NCBI GenBank assembly: GCA_019232625.1
Contig: JAFANP010000033.1
Span: 1 to 64,000 of the forward strand
Length of the DNA: 64,000 nt
Direction of reading: 5' to 3'
DNA from: Alphaproteobacteria bacterium
Lineage (GTDB): Bacteria > Pseudomonadota > Alphaproteobacteria > Sphingomonadales > Sphingomonadaceae
This document shows, piece after piece, positions 1-9,195 of the stretch (within the stretch, counting starts at the first letter, position 1; the number at the start of each line of letters is the position of its first letter). The notes beneath the pieces are model-generated. The model made no database searches, was not told the origin of the DNA, and saw only the letters and a program-made list of their open reading frames with translations. The translations under genes were made by a program, and so were the position numbers.

Positions 1-710
1 GGATGGGCAACGGCCATGTCTATTCGAGTGCGTTCATCTCCGACGACGAGGCCGAGCGGGTGCTGCTCGACAATCTGGAAGGTGCTCCCCTGCAGGAGCC
101 GCGCCGCCTGACCTTCACCACGGGGCGGCGCAAGCAGGCCTGGAACCGGAACGTCGTCTCGCTGGGCCTGTCGAGCGGCTTCGTCGAGCCGCTCGAATCG
201 ACCAGCATCCACCTCATCCAGGCGGGCATCGCCAAGCTCATTGCCCTGTTCCCGGACAAGCGCTTCAACCCGGTCGAGCGCGACGAATACAACCGGCAGA
301 TGCAGGACCTGTTCGAGGACGTCCGCGACTTCATCATCCTCCACTACCACGCCACCCGCCGCGACGATTCGGCGCTGTGGAAAAGCTGCCGCGACATGTC
401 GATCCCCGACAGCCTGGCCGGGAAGATCGAGCTGTGGCGCGCCAAGGGCCGGCTGTTCCGGGAAGGGCTGGAGCTGTTCGCCACGACGAGCTGGGTGGCG
501 GTGTTCCTCGGCCAGGGGATCGTGCCCGAGACGTACGAGCCGGCCGCCGACGCGCTCGACCCGGACCGGGTCGCGCAGGCGCTCGAGGAGATGCGCCAGG
601 GCTATCTCGACGCGGCCGCGCATCTCCCCACCCACGCCGAGTTCATCGCGCGCACCTGCGGCGCCCGGAACCCGGCCGCGCCGCCGCCGCTGCCGGAGTT
701 CGTCTTTTGA
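1..710 (+). CDS. Tryptophan halogenase-like flavoprotein, C-terminal part (cut by window edge)
   Basis: This is the C-terminal part of a flavin-dependent tryptophan-halogenase family protein; its N-terminal FAD-binding part lies left of the window. The visible 236 residues match the C-terminal half of the complete homologue that follows: a GNGxVYSS segment, then a GFVEPLESTSIHLIQ block typical of this family, then the helical substrate-side domain with RDFIILHYHAT and a TSWVAVFLGQGI motif. The first ATG visible (position 3) is an internal methionine, not the start. The stop overlaps the TTG start of the next gene, so the two paralogues are translationally coupled. Substrate is unknown: halogenase-like genes beside TonB receptor loci in Xanthomonas and Caulobacter relatives mostly have no assigned natural substrate. 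Confidence 0.85.
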   Translation, partial: MGNGHVYSSAFISDDEAERVLLDNLEGAPLQEPRRLTFTTGRRKQAWNRNVVSLGLSSGFVEPLESTSIHLIQAGIAKLIALFPDKRFNPVERDEYNRQMQDLFEDVRDFIILHYHATRRDDSALWKSCRDMSIPDSLAGKIELWRAKGRLFREGLELFATTSWVAVFLGQGIVPETYEPAADALDPDRVAQALEEMRQGYLDAAAHLPTHAEFIARTCGARNPAAPPPLPEFVF

Positions 711-2242
711 GGCGGGACGCCGTCCGCAAGGTGGTGGTGGTCGGCGGCGGTACCGCCGGCTGGATGGCGGCGGCGGCGCTCTCCCGCATCATGGGCGAGA
801 TACCCGATTTCCGCATCGAGCTGGTCGAATCCGAGGAAATCGGCACGGTCGGCGTGGGCGAGGCCACCATCCCGCAGATCGTGCTCTTCAACCAGCTGCT
901 CGGCATCGACGAGGCGGATTTCGTCCGCGCCACCCACGCCACCTACAAGCTGGGGATAGAGTTTCGGGACTGGACGCGGATCGGCCACCGCTACGTCCAC
1001 CCGTTCGGCTTCTACGGCCTCAACATGAAGGGCGTGGAGTTCCACCACCATTGGCTCAAGGGCAAGGCGCTGGGCGATCCCCACCCGCTTGACCTCTATT
1101 CGCTGGGGGTCGTGGCAGGGCTCCAGGGCCGCTTCGCCCATCCCCGCCCCGACCAGCCGGGCTCGCCGCTTTCCAAGATCGGCTACGCCTTCCAGTTCGA
1201 TGCGAGCCTCTACGCCCGCTATCTGCGCGCCCTCTCGGAAAAGGCCGGCGTCACTCGGACCGAGGGGCGCATCGTCGAGGTCGTCCAGAACGGCGAGAGC
1301 GGCTTCGTCGAAGCGGTCCTCCTGCAGGACGGCACGCGCGTCGAGGGCGAGCTGTTCATCGACTGCTCGGGCTTCCGCGGCCTGCTCATCGAGCAGACGC
1401 TGGGCGCCGGCTTCGAGGACTGGTCGAAATGGCTCCCCTGCGACCGCGCCCTCGCCGTGCCCTGCGAGAGCAGCGCCGACACCCAGCCCCTCACCCGCTC
1501 GACCGCTCGCGCGGCCGGCTGGCAGTGGCGCATCCCGCTGCAGCATCGCACCGGCAACGGCTACGTCTATTCGAGCGCCCACGTCTCCGACGACGAGGCC
1601 GCGGCGACGCTGATGGCCGGTCTCGACGCGCCGGCGCTGGCCGATCCTCGGCCGCTGCGCTTCCTCGCCGGACACCGCCGCAAGGCCTGGGTCAAGAACG
1701 TGGTGGCGCTCGGCCTGGCGGGCGGGTTCCTCGAGCCGCTCGAGTCGACCAGCATCCACCTCGTCCAGACCGGAATCGCGCGGCTGATGACGCTGTTCCC
1801 GACGCGCGCCTTCGACCCGGTCGAGATCGCCCGGTACAACGCGCTGAGCGTCCGGGAATATGTCGACATTCGCGATTTCCTGGTGCTGCACTACAAGGCC
1901 ACCGAGCGCGACGACACGCCCTTCTGGGATTATTGCCGCACGCTGGAGCCGCCCGAGGGGCTGGCCGCCAAGCTCGACATGTTCCGGCGCAACGGCCGCA
2001 TCTTCCGCGAGGATAACGAGCTCTTCACGGAAACGAGCTGGCTCGCGGTCATGGTCGGCCAGGGGATCGAGGCAGGCGGCTACCACCCGGCGGCGGACAT
2101 CCTCCCCGACGACGAGACTCTGAAGCGCCTCGCCCATATCCGCGAGGTGATCGCCCACACCGCGGAGCTGATGCCTGCCCAGCCGGACTTCCTGCGCGCG
2201 CAGGGGAGCGCGAGCGGCGTCAGCCTGAGGCGCGCCTCCTGA
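707..2242 (+). CDS. Flavin-dependent tryptophan halogenase-like protein (complete)
   Basis: This 511-residue protein carries the hallmarks of flavin-dependent halogenases: an N-terminal GGGTAG dinucleotide-binding loop (residues 13-18), GEATIP at 52-57, a lysine at 82 where PrnA has its catalytic lysine (ATYKLGI), the WxWxIP signature as WQWRIP at 272-277, and an EPLESTSIH block. I chose TTG at 707 because GGAG ends 8 bases upstream and the codon overlaps the previous stop; no ATG fits before the FAD motif. The gene ends in a TGATG overlap with the cupin_8 gene. Family members of this type halogenate indoles or phenolics with FADH2 supplied by a separate reductase; none is visible here. Substrate, and even whether it halogenates, is not decided by sequence. 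Confidence 0.88.
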   Translation: MRRDAVRKVVVVGGGTAGWMAAAALSRIMGEIPDFRIELVESEEIGTVGVGEATIPQIVLFNQLLGIDEADFVRATHATYKLGIEFRDWTRIGHRYVHPFGFYGLNMKGVEFHHHWLKGKALGDPHPLDLYSLGVVAGLQGRFAHPRPDQPGSPLSKIGYAFQFDASLYARYLRALSEKAGVTRTEGRIVEVVQNGESGFVEAVLLQDGTRVEGELFIDCSGFRGLLIEQTLGAGFEDWSKWLPCDRALAVPCESSADTQPLTRSTARAAGWQWRIPLQHRTGNGYVYSSAHVSDDEAAATLMAGLDAPALADPRPLRFLAGHRRKAWVKNVVALGLAGGFLEPLESTSIHLVQTGIARLMTLFPTRAFDPVEIARYNALSVREYVDIRDFLVLHYKATERDDTPFWDYCRTLEPPEGLAAKLDMFRRNGRIFREDNELFTETSWLAVMVGQGIEAGGYHPAADILPDDETLKRLAHIREVIAHTAELMPAQPDFLRAQGSASGVSLRRAS

Positions 2243-3261
2243 TGCCCCTGCCCGAGCCGCGCCCGGTGCGGGAATATCGGCAGGTCGACCGCGCCCGCCT
2301 GGACGGCGAAATCCGCCCCGCCCGCCAGCCCGCGGTCCTGCGCGGCCTTGCCGAAGGCTGGCCGGCGGTCGCGGCGGCCCGCCGATCCGACGAGGCGCTG
2401 GTGGCCTATCTGAAGCGCTTCGCCGTCGCTCGGCCGGTGGTGGCGCTGGTCGGCGAGCCGGAGATCGAGGGCCGGTTCTTCTACACGCGCGACCTCACCG
2501 CCCTCAACTTCGCCCGCGGCCTGTCGCCGCTGCAGCCCTTCCTCGATCGGCTGATCAAGGACCGGGAGCATCCGCGCCCGCTCGCCATGGCGGTTCAGTC
2601 GGAGCCGGTCGGCGAGCTGCTGCCGGGCTTCGAGCGGGAGAATGGCACCGACCTGCTTCGCGCCGACATCGCGCCGCGCGCCTGGATCGGCAACCGGATC
2701 AGGGTGGCGCCGCATTACGACCTGATGGAGAATGTCGGCATCGTCGTCGCCGGCCGCCGCCGCTTCACCCTCTTCCCGCCGGATCAGGTCGGCAACCTCT
2801 ATGCCGGCCCGCTCGAGCTTACCCCGGCCGGCACGCCGGTGAGCCTCGTCGACCTCGCGGCGCCGGACCTGGATCGCTTCCCACGCTTCGCCGAGGCGAT
2901 GGCGCATGCGCAGACGGCGGAGCTCGCCCCCGGGGACGCCATCTACATACCCTTCCACTGGTGGCACGGCGTCGACTCGCTGGAGCCGGTGAACCTCTTC
3001 GTCAATTATTGGTGGAACGACGCCCGCCCCGGCCTCGGCAGCGCGTACGACGCGCTCATGTACGGCTTCTACGCGCTGAAGCACCTCCCGCCCGAACAGC
3101 GCGCGATATGGCGGCAGATGTTCGACCATTACGTCTTCTGCCCGGACGCGGATCCGGCCGAGCACCTGCCGGCGTCCGCACGGGGGGTGCTCGGAGAGGC
3201 GAGCCCCGAACTGCTCGGACGCATGCGCGAGACGCTGCGCCGGATCCTGGAGACGCTCTGA
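2242..3261 (+). CDS. Cupin-like (cupin_8/JmjC-like) protein
   Basis: This 339-residue protein resembles the cupin_8/JmjC-like fold of Fe(II)/2-oxoglutarate oxygenases. A HxD pair is present at His158-Asp160 (APHYD), followed by GRRRFTLFPPDQ and by His239/His242 in IPFHWWHGVDS, giving the expected 2-His-1-carboxylate facial triad. Family members hydroxylate proteins or RNA, but bacterial copies beside halogenase genes have no settled role. Its ATG overlaps the halogenase stop (TGATG) and its stop lies one base before the GH43 ATG, so it belongs to the same transcript. No signal peptide is seen, so it should be cytoplasmic. Fold assignment is firm; function is open. Confidence 0.82.
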   Translation: MPLPEPRPVREYRQVDRARLDGEIRPARQPAVLRGLAEGWPAVAAARRSDEALVAYLKRFAVARPVVALVGEPEIEGRFFYTRDLTALNFARGLSPLQPFLDRLIKDREHPRPLAMAVQSEPVGELLPGFERENGTDLLRADIAPRAWIGNRIRVAPHYDLMENVGIVVAGRRRFTLFPPDQVGNLYAGPLELTPAGTPVSLVDLAAPDLDRFPRFAEAMAHAQTAELAPGDAIYIPFHWWHGVDSLEPVNLFVNYWWNDARPGLGSAYDALMYGFYALKHLPPEQRAIWRQMFDHYVFCPDADPAEHLPASARGVLGEASPELLGRMRETLRRILETL

Positions 3262-3262
3262 C

Positions 3263-4903
3263 ATGCTTCTCGCCACGCTCATCGCCCTCGCCGCTCCCGC
3301 CGAGTTCGACTGGTTCGACTATCGCGGCTCGGACCCCGACGGCGGGACTCCGCGGGCCGGCGAATATCGCAACCCGATCCTCCAGGGCTTCTATCCGGAT
3401 CCCAGCGTCACCCGGGTCGGGGACGATTATTATCTCGTCGCCTCGACCTTCGCCTGGTTCCCCGGCATCCCGGTCTTCCACAGCCGCGACCTGGTCGGCT
3501 GGACGCAGATCGGCAATGCGATCGACCGGCCCGGCCAGCTCGACTTCGCGCGGCTGGGCCTGTCCCGGGGCGTATTCGCCCCCTCCATCCAGGCGCATGA
3601 CGGCGTCTTCTACATCCTCAACACCTGCGTCGATTGCGGCGGCAACTTCCTCGTCACCGCGCGCAACCCCGCCGGCCCCTGGTCCGACCCCGTCTGGCTG
3701 CCCGACCTCGAAGGCGGCATCGATCCCGCGCTCTTCTTCGACGACGACGGAAGCGCCTGGGTGGTGAACAACGGCCCGCCCGAGGGCAGGCCGCTCTACG
3801 AAGGGCACCGGGCGATCTGGCTGCAGCGCTTCGACCTCGCCTCGAACAAGACGGTCGGCCCGCGCACCTTGCTGGTGAACGGCGGCGTGGACCTGTCGAA
3901 GAAGCCGGTGTGGATCGAAGGTCCGCACATCCTCAAGAAGGACGGCTTCTATTACCTCGTCTGCGCCGAGGGCGGAACGGCGGAGGGTCACAGCCAGGTC
4001 GTCCTGCGCAGCCGATCGGTCGCCGGCCCCTACGCTCCCTTCCAGGGCAACCCCATCCTGACGCAGCGGGACCTGCCGCGCGACCGCCCCTTCCCGGTCA
4101 CCTCGGCCGGTCACGCCCAATTGGTGCAGACGCCGGCGGGGGACTGGTGGGCGACGTTCCTCGCCGTCCGCCCCTACCAGGGCGATTTCTACAACACCGG
4201 GCGCGAGACCTTCCTGCTCCCCGTCCAGTGGAAGGACGGCTGGCCTCGGATCACCGGCCCGGGCGAGGCGATTCCGTACGTCCATCGCCGTCCGCGCCTG
4301 CCCGCTGGAGCGAAGCCGCCCGTTCCTACCACCGGCGCTGTCGCCGTGCGGGACGAGTTCAACGGGCCGACGCTTCCGCCTTATTGGATGATGATGCGCA
4401 ACCCGCGGGGGCGCTGGTACGGCCTTGCCGACGGACGACTCCGCCTGACGCCGCGGCCGGCCGGGCTCGGCGACTTCGCCAATCCGTCCTTCCTGGCGCG
4501 GCGCCAGCAGAATATGAATGCGAGCGCCTCCACCCTGGTGCGCTTCCGCCCGGCTGCGGAGGGCGACGAAGCCGGTCTCGCCGCTCTCCAGAACGACGAA
4601 TATTGGTATTCGATCGCCCTCGCCTCGCGCGCCGGGCACCGGGTCGTGCAGGTGCGGCGGCGGGCCGGCCCGGGCGATCCCGCCCAAGGCGTCGTGCTCG
4701 CCTCCGCCCCGTTCGCCCCGACCTCGGCCCGCCTGCGGATCGAGGCGCGCGGCGGACGCTACAGCTTCACTTATTCCGGGCCGCGCGGGCCGTGGCGCGT
4801 GCTGCGGGCGGACGAGGACGGCACCCTGCTCAGCACCAAGACCGCGGGGGGCTTCGTCGGCGCCGTATTCGGCGTCTACGCCCGATCGGGAGGCAAGCCC
4901 TGA
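3263..4903 (+). CDS. Glycoside hydrolase family 43 (beta-xylosidase / arabinofuranosidase type)
   Basis: This 546-residue enzyme has a short hydrophobic leader, then a five-bladed GH43 propeller (about 30-330) and a C-terminal beta-sandwich of the kind found in beta-xylosidases (about 345-546). The expected catalytic triad is visible: Asp46 in FYPDPS (base), Asp154 in GGIDPALFFDDDG (pKa modulator) and Glu219 in WIEGPHIL (acid). GH43 enzymes of this build release xylose or arabinose from xylo-oligosaccharides, which fits the xylose pathway downstream. The ATG lies one base after the cupin_8 stop, and its 3' end overlaps the presumed start of the GH9 gene. Exact specificity (xylosidase, arabinosidase or both) cannot be read from the motifs. 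Confidence 0.9.
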   Translation: MLLATLIALAAPAEFDWFDYRGSDPDGGTPRAGEYRNPILQGFYPDPSVTRVGDDYYLVASTFAWFPGIPVFHSRDLVGWTQIGNAIDRPGQLDFARLGLSRGVFAPSIQAHDGVFYILNTCVDCGGNFLVTARNPAGPWSDPVWLPDLEGGIDPALFFDDDGSAWVVNNGPPEGRPLYEGHRAIWLQRFDLASNKTVGPRTLLVNGGVDLSKKPVWIEGPHILKKDGFYYLVCAEGGTAEGHSQVVLRSRSVAGPYAPFQGNPILTQRDLPRDRPFPVTSAGHAQLVQTPAGDWWATFLAVRPYQGDFYNTGRETFLLPVQWKDGWPRITGPGEAIPYVHRRPRLPAGAKPPVPTTGAVAVRDEFNGPTLPPYWMMMRNPRGRWYGLADGRLRLTPRPAGLGDFANPSFLARRQQNMNASASTLVRFRPAAEGDEAGLAALQNDEYWYSIALASRAGHRVVQVRRRAGPGDPAQGVVLASAPFAPTSARLRIEARGGRYSFTYSGPRGPWRVLRADEDGTLLSTKTAGGFVGAVFGVYARSGGKP

Positions 4904-6753
4904 AAGCCGCCCTCGCGGTCGCCGCCGCCCTCTCCTCCCCCGCGCAGCCTCCCCTGCTGAACCAGCTCGGCTTCCTTCCCGGAGGAGCCAAGCGCGCCAT
5001 CGTCCGGAGCGAGGCCCGCGGCCCGATCCCCTGGCGGGTCGTCGATTCGAAAGGGCGCGTACGCCTCGCCGGAAGGAGCCGGCCCTACGGCGCCGACCCA
5101 GCGTCCGGAATGGCCGTCCACCGGATCGACTTCTCGGCGTTGCGGAGCGCCGGCACCTATCATCTGGCGGTGGGTAACGTCCGCAGCCGCGCCTTCGCGG
5201 TGTCGCCGACCCTCTACGACCGGCTGCGCTACGACAGCCTCAACTATTTCTACCAGAGCCGAGCCGGGGCCCCGATCGAGGCGCGCTGGGCGGGCGGAGC
5301 AGGCTGGGCCCGCCCCGCCGGCCACCGACCCGAGATAGCGCGCTGCGTCGCCGGCCCGGACGGCCACGGCAACATCTGGCCCGGCTGCGCCTATTCGCTG
5401 GACGTCACCGGCGGCTGGTACGATGCCGGCGATCAGGGCAAATATGTCGTCAACGGCGGCATCGCGCTCTGGACCCTGCTCGACCTCTACGAACGCAGCC
5501 GCGCGCTCGGCCGCCCCACCCCCTATGCCGACGGCAAGGCGGCCCTCCCGGAGAGAGGCAATGGAGTCGACGATCTGCTCGACGAGGCGCGGTGGGAGCT
5601 GGAGTTCCTCCTCAAGATGCAGGTGCCGGAGGGTACGCGCCTCCGCGTCCCGGTCGGCGAGAAGCGCAACGCCGCCGGCCTGAAGTTCGAGGAGATAGAC
5701 GCGTCCGGCATGGCGCACCACAAGGTGGGCGATGCGCGCTGGACGCCGCTCCCCACGCCGCCGCACCTGGACCGTGAGCCGCGCCTGCTCTTCCCGCCGT
5801 CGACCGGTGCCACGCTCAACCTCGCCGCCGCCGCCGCGCAAGGCGCCCGCATCTGGCGCGGCATCGACCCGGCCTTCGCGGCCCGCTGCCTCGCCGCCGC
5901 CGAACGCGCCTGGGCCGCGGCGGCCCGCAACCCCGAAGTCTATGCCATCGCGGATTTCACCGGAAGCGGCGGCTATGGCGACCAGGACCTCGGCGACGAA
6001 TTCTTTTGGGCCGCCGCGGAGCTTTACGTCACGACGGCGCGCGCCGAGTATCGAGCGGCGCTCGGCTCCTCGTCGTGGTTCCGCTTCTCTCCGGCCCCCG
6101 AGCTGGGCTGGAACCGGGTGGCGAGCCTCGGCACCATCTCGCTCGCGCTCGTCCCGAACGCTCTTGCGGCGGAGGAGAAGCGGAGGCTGAGGGGCAGCCT
6201 CGTCGCCGCCGCCGACGCCTTCCTCGGCGATATCGGGCGGAACGGCTTCGGGGTCCCTTACGCCCCCCAGCGCGGTTGGCCCTGGGGCTCGACCTCCTCC
6301 ATCCTCAATCGCAGCCTCATCCTCGCCCTGGCGCACGACTTCACCGGGGAGGCGCGCTATCGCGACGGGGCGATCGCGGGCATGGACTTCATCCTCGGCC
6401 GCAATCCGCTCGATCGCTCCTTCGTCAGCGGATATGGCGCCCGTCCGATGCAGAACCCGCACCACCGGTTCTGGACGCACCAGCTCGACCCGACGCTCCC
6501 GCCTCCCCCGCCCGGCGTGCTTTCGGGCGGCCCGAACTCCACCGCCATGGCCGACGGCGTCGCCGCCGGACTGAAGGGCCGATGCGCGCCGCAGGCCTGC
6601 TGGGTGGACGACGCGCGCGCCTACAGCCTCAACGAGGTCGCCATCAACTGGAACGCCCCGCTGGTCTGGGTCTCCGCCTGGCTCGCCGAGCGCGAGGAAC
6701 GACGCCGAGCCGGCCCGCCTCCGGCTAGCGGACCGTCAGAGTCGCGCTCTTGA
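4900..6753 (+). CDS. Glycoside hydrolase family 9 (endoglucanase/exoglucosidase) with N-terminal Ig-like domain
   Basis: This protein of about 617 residues starts with a signal-peptide-like stretch (KAALAVAAALSSPAQ), then a CelD_N-type Ig-like domain (about 17-105, beginning LLNQLGFLPGGAKRA) and a GH9 (alpha/alpha)6 barrel. The GH9 landmarks are DVTGGWYDAGDQGKYV (catalytic base aspartates), GYGARPMQNPHHRFW (active-site His) and YSLNEVAINWNAPL (general acid Glu). No ATG, GTG or TTG precedes the signal peptide in frame; the best start is CTG at 4900, with GGGAGG six bases upstream, overlapping the GH43 stop. It probably cleaves beta-1,4-glucans or xyloglucan backbones in the periplasm. Its 3' end overlaps the convergent GH3 gene by 29 bases. 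Confidence 0.88.
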   Translation: MKAALAVAAALSSPAQPPLLNQLGFLPGGAKRAIVRSEARGPIPWRVVDSKGRVRLAGRSRPYGADPASGMAVHRIDFSALRSAGTYHLAVGNVRSRAFAVSPTLYDRLRYDSLNYFYQSRAGAPIEARWAGGAGWARPAGHRPEIARCVAGPDGHGNIWPGCAYSLDVTGGWYDAGDQGKYVVNGGIALWTLLDLYERSRALGRPTPYADGKAALPERGNGVDDLLDEARWELEFLLKMQVPEGTRLRVPVGEKRNAAGLKFEEIDASGMAHHKVGDARWTPLPTPPHLDREPRLLFPPSTGATLNLAAAAAQGARIWRGIDPAFAARCLAAAERAWAAAARNPEVYAIADFTGSGGYGDQDLGDEFFWAAAELYVTTARAEYRAALGSSSWFRFSPAPELGWNRVASLGTISLALVPNALAAEEKRRLRGSLVAAADAFLGDIGRNGFGVPYAPQRGWPWGSTSSILNRSLILALAHDFTGEARYRDGAIAGMDFILGRNPLDRSFVSGYGARPMQNPHHRFWTHQLDPTLPPPPPGVLSGGPNSTAMADGVAAGLKGRCAPQACWVDDARAYSLNEVAINWNAPLVWVSAWLAEREERRRAGPPPASGPSESRS

Positions 6754-9154
6754 GATCGACCGAGCTGGAGCCGGCGCTGATCGTGAACGTGCCCGGCTCC
6801 ACCACCCGCTTCATCTCGACGTTCCACAGCGCGAGATCGTCGGGAGCGAGCTCGAACGTCACCGTGCGGCGCTCGCCCGGCTGGAGGGTCACACGGCGGA
6901 ACCGCTTGAGCTCGAGCACCGGCCGCGTCACCGAGGATTGATCGTCGCGCACGTAGAGCTGGACCACTTCGTCCCCGGCTCGGCGCCCGGTATTGGCGAC
7001 GTCGACGCTGACCCGGACTTCGTCGCCTACGCCCACCGACTCACGCGCCAACCTCGGCGCTCCGATCTCGAAGCGGGTGTAGCTGAGCCCGTAACCGAAC
7101 GGATAGAGCGGCGCCGTCGTGTCGAACAGGTAGCCGCGCCGCGCGGTCGGCTTTCGATTGTAGTAGATGGGCAGCTGGCCGACGTGGCGGGCGATCGACA
7201 CGGGCAGCTTGCCGCCCGGATTGGCGCGCCCGAACAGCACGTCGGCCACCGCGTTGCCGGTCTCCTGGCCGAGATACCAGCCCTCGATCAGGGCCGGCGC
7301 CTCTGCGGCCAGATAGTTGACCGACAGCGGACGCCCGTTGAGCAGGATCACGACGGTCGGCTTGCCGAGCGCGAGGACGGCGCGGGCAAGGTCGTTCTGC
7401 TGGCCGACCAGGTCGAGCGAGGAACGATCCCCGAGATGGGTGTCGGCCCACGCCTCGCGGCTCGTCTGCTCGTTGTCGCCGAGCACCATCACCACCACGT
7501 CCGCGTTGCGGGCGGTCTCCACCGCCTCCGCGATCAGCTGCCGGTTCACGGCCTCGGGAACCAGCTTGACCTCGTCGGCCGCCCAAATCCTCTTCTCGGT
7601 GATTCGCACGCCTTCGGCATAATCGACCTCGAAGCGTCCCTTGCCTTCGCGCTGCAGCCCTTCGAGCACGCTCACCACATGCCCCGGCTCGTCGCTATAG
7701 CCGCCGATCGGCGTGTCCCGGGCGTGGGTGCCGAGCACCGCCAGCCGCTTGATCCGCCCCGCGTCGAGCGGCAGCAGGCCGTTCTCGTTCTTGAGGAGGA
7801 CCATCGCCGCGCGCGCCGCCTCGCGGGCGAGGGCGACGGCGTCCGGCGCCGCCGTCCGGCGCTGCGCGGTGCGCGCATCGGCATAGGGATATTCGAACAG
7901 GCCGGCCTCGAACTTCATCCGGAGGATGCGGCGCACCGCATTGTCGACCTCCGCCATCGGCACCCGGCCCGAGCGCACCAGCTCAGGCAGCGTCGCGAAC
8001 GCCTCCCCGTCCGGCGTCTCGGAATCGACGCCCGCGGCCAGCGACCGGACGGCGGCCTCCCCGATGTCCGAGAACATGTGGTGCCGAGTCATCATCTCCC
8101 GGATGGCGAAATAGTCGCTGACGACGGCGCCCTTATATCCCCACTCGCCGCGCAGCACGTCGGTCAGGAGCCAGCGGTTGGCGTGGCTCGGTATGCCGTC
8201 GATCTCATTGTAGGAGGCCATGACCGAGCGGACCGGCAGTTCCTTCACCGCGCGCTCGAAGGGCGGGAAGAAGTCGGTGCGCAGCTCCCTCTCGCCCAGG
8301 CTCGCAGGGCCGACATTGGTGCCGTTCTCCGGCTGGCCGTGGCCGGTCAGGTGCTTGAGCGTCGCGAACACCTTGTCGCGCGGCAGCGGCAGCTTCGCGC
8401 CCTGGAAGCCCCGGATGGCGGCGAGGCCCATCTCGCTGACGAGATAGGGGTCCTCGCCGTAGGTCTCCTCGATCCGCCCCCAACGCGGGTCGCGCGCGAC
8501 GTCCACCACCGGCGCGAGCGCGAGGGTGGCGCCGCGCGCCCGCATCTCGCGAGCGGCCACCGAGAAGATCCGGGTCAGCAGCTCAGGGTCCCAGGTGCTG
8601 GCGAGGCCGATCGCCTGCGGGAAGCTGGTCGCGCCGCGCGCGACGTAGCCGTGCAGGGATTCCTCGTGCATCAGGATCGGGATGCCGAGCCTCGTATGCT
8701 CGACCGCCCAGCGTTGCGCGGCGTTGATATAGTCGGCCGTCTCCCGGGCGTCGCGGCCGACCGAGCCCGCCGCCGCGCCGGCGGCGCCGTTCGTCGCCAC
8801 CGTCACGCCGCGGCGGTCGGAAGGCCGGGCGATCTGGCCGATCCCGTTCGGAAAGGCCGCGCTCGCCTTCAGCGGCGAGAAGGTCCCGTCGGGCGTCTGG
8901 ATCTTGTCCTTATGCTCCCAGACGGTGAGCATCTGCGCGACCTTCTCCTCGAGCGTCATCCGCCCCAGGAGGTCCTCGACGCGCCGCTCGACCGGCTGCG
9001 ACGGATCCTTGTAGGCCGGGCGTTGCGCGTCCGCGGGAGCGGGCTTCGCCGGCAAGGCGGAGCCGACGGCCAGCAGGCCGAGCGCGGCCGCGGTGGCGGC
9101 GAGCGAGACGGCTCGAACCGTCCGGTCGAAGGTCGTGCGCACGGTCTCGTGCAT
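6725..9154 (-). CDS. Glycoside hydrolase family 3 beta-xylosidase/beta-glucosidase with C-terminal FnIII
   Basis: This 809-residue GH3 enzyme has an N-terminal signal peptide (hydrophobic run AVSLAATAAALGLLAVGSALP), the (beta/alpha)8 domain beginning RVEDLLGRMTLEEKVAQM, the KHLTGHGQPENGTN substrate loop, the nucleophile Asp347 in VVSDYFAI, the second alpha/beta sandwich, and a fibronectin-III-like C-terminal domain (from about 690). The build is that of secreted bacterial beta-xylosidases. The ATG at 9154 is chosen over an upstream in-frame extension because GGGAGCGG precedes it and the signal peptide follows directly. A perfect LacI-type operator (9196-9209) lies about 40 bases upstream and the LacI gene is divergent, so xylose or xylo-oligosaccharide control is likely. 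Confidence 0.92.
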   Translation of the reverse strand: MHETVRTTFDRTVRAVSLAATAAALGLLAVGSALPAKPAPADAQRPAYKDPSQPVERRVEDLLGRMTLEEKVAQMLTVWEHKDKIQTPDGTFSPLKASAAFPNGIGQIARPSDRRGVTVATNGAAGAAAGSVGRDARETADYINAAQRWAVEHTRLGIPILMHEESLHGYVARGATSFPQAIGLASTWDPELLTRIFSVAAREMRARGATLALAPVVDVARDPRWGRIEETYGEDPYLVSEMGLAAIRGFQGAKLPLPRDKVFATLKHLTGHGQPENGTNVGPASLGERELRTDFFPPFERAVKELPVRSVMASYNEIDGIPSHANRWLLTDVLRGEWGYKGAVVSDYFAIREMMTRHHMFSDIGEAAVRSLAAGVDSETPDGEAFATLPELVRSGRVPMAEVDNAVRRILRMKFEAGLFEYPYADARTAQRRTAAPDAVALAREAARAAMVLLKNENGLLPLDAGRIKRLAVLGTHARDTPIGGYSDEPGHVVSVLEGLQREGKGRFEVDYAEGVRITEKRIWAADEVKLVPEAVNRQLIAEAVETARNADVVVMVLGDNEQTSREAWADTHLGDRSSLDLVGQQNDLARAVLALGKPTVVILLNGRPLSVNYLAAEAPALIEGWYLGQETGNAVADVLFGRANPGGKLPVSIARHVGQLPIYYNRKPTARRGYLFDTTAPLYPFGYGLSYTRFEIGAPRLARESVGVGDEVRVSVDVANTGRRAGDEVVQLYVRDDQSSVTRPVLELKRFRRVTLQPGERRTVTFELAPDDLALWNVEMKRVVEPGTFTISAGSSSVDLKSATLTVR

Positions 9155-9195
9155 GTTCCGCTCCCATCCTCTCGCGCCGCGGCTCTGCGGCCGCT

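Noticed and set aside
602-2158. Long open frames antisense to the halogenase, RND pump, argH and others
   Set aside because: They mirror high-G+C genes with known families on the other strand, have no domain signatures, and lack ribosome sites.
3634-4899. Upstream extension of the GH9 frame inside the GH43 gene
   Set aside because: It is the shifted frame of GH43 and the GH9 signal peptide begins at 4900.
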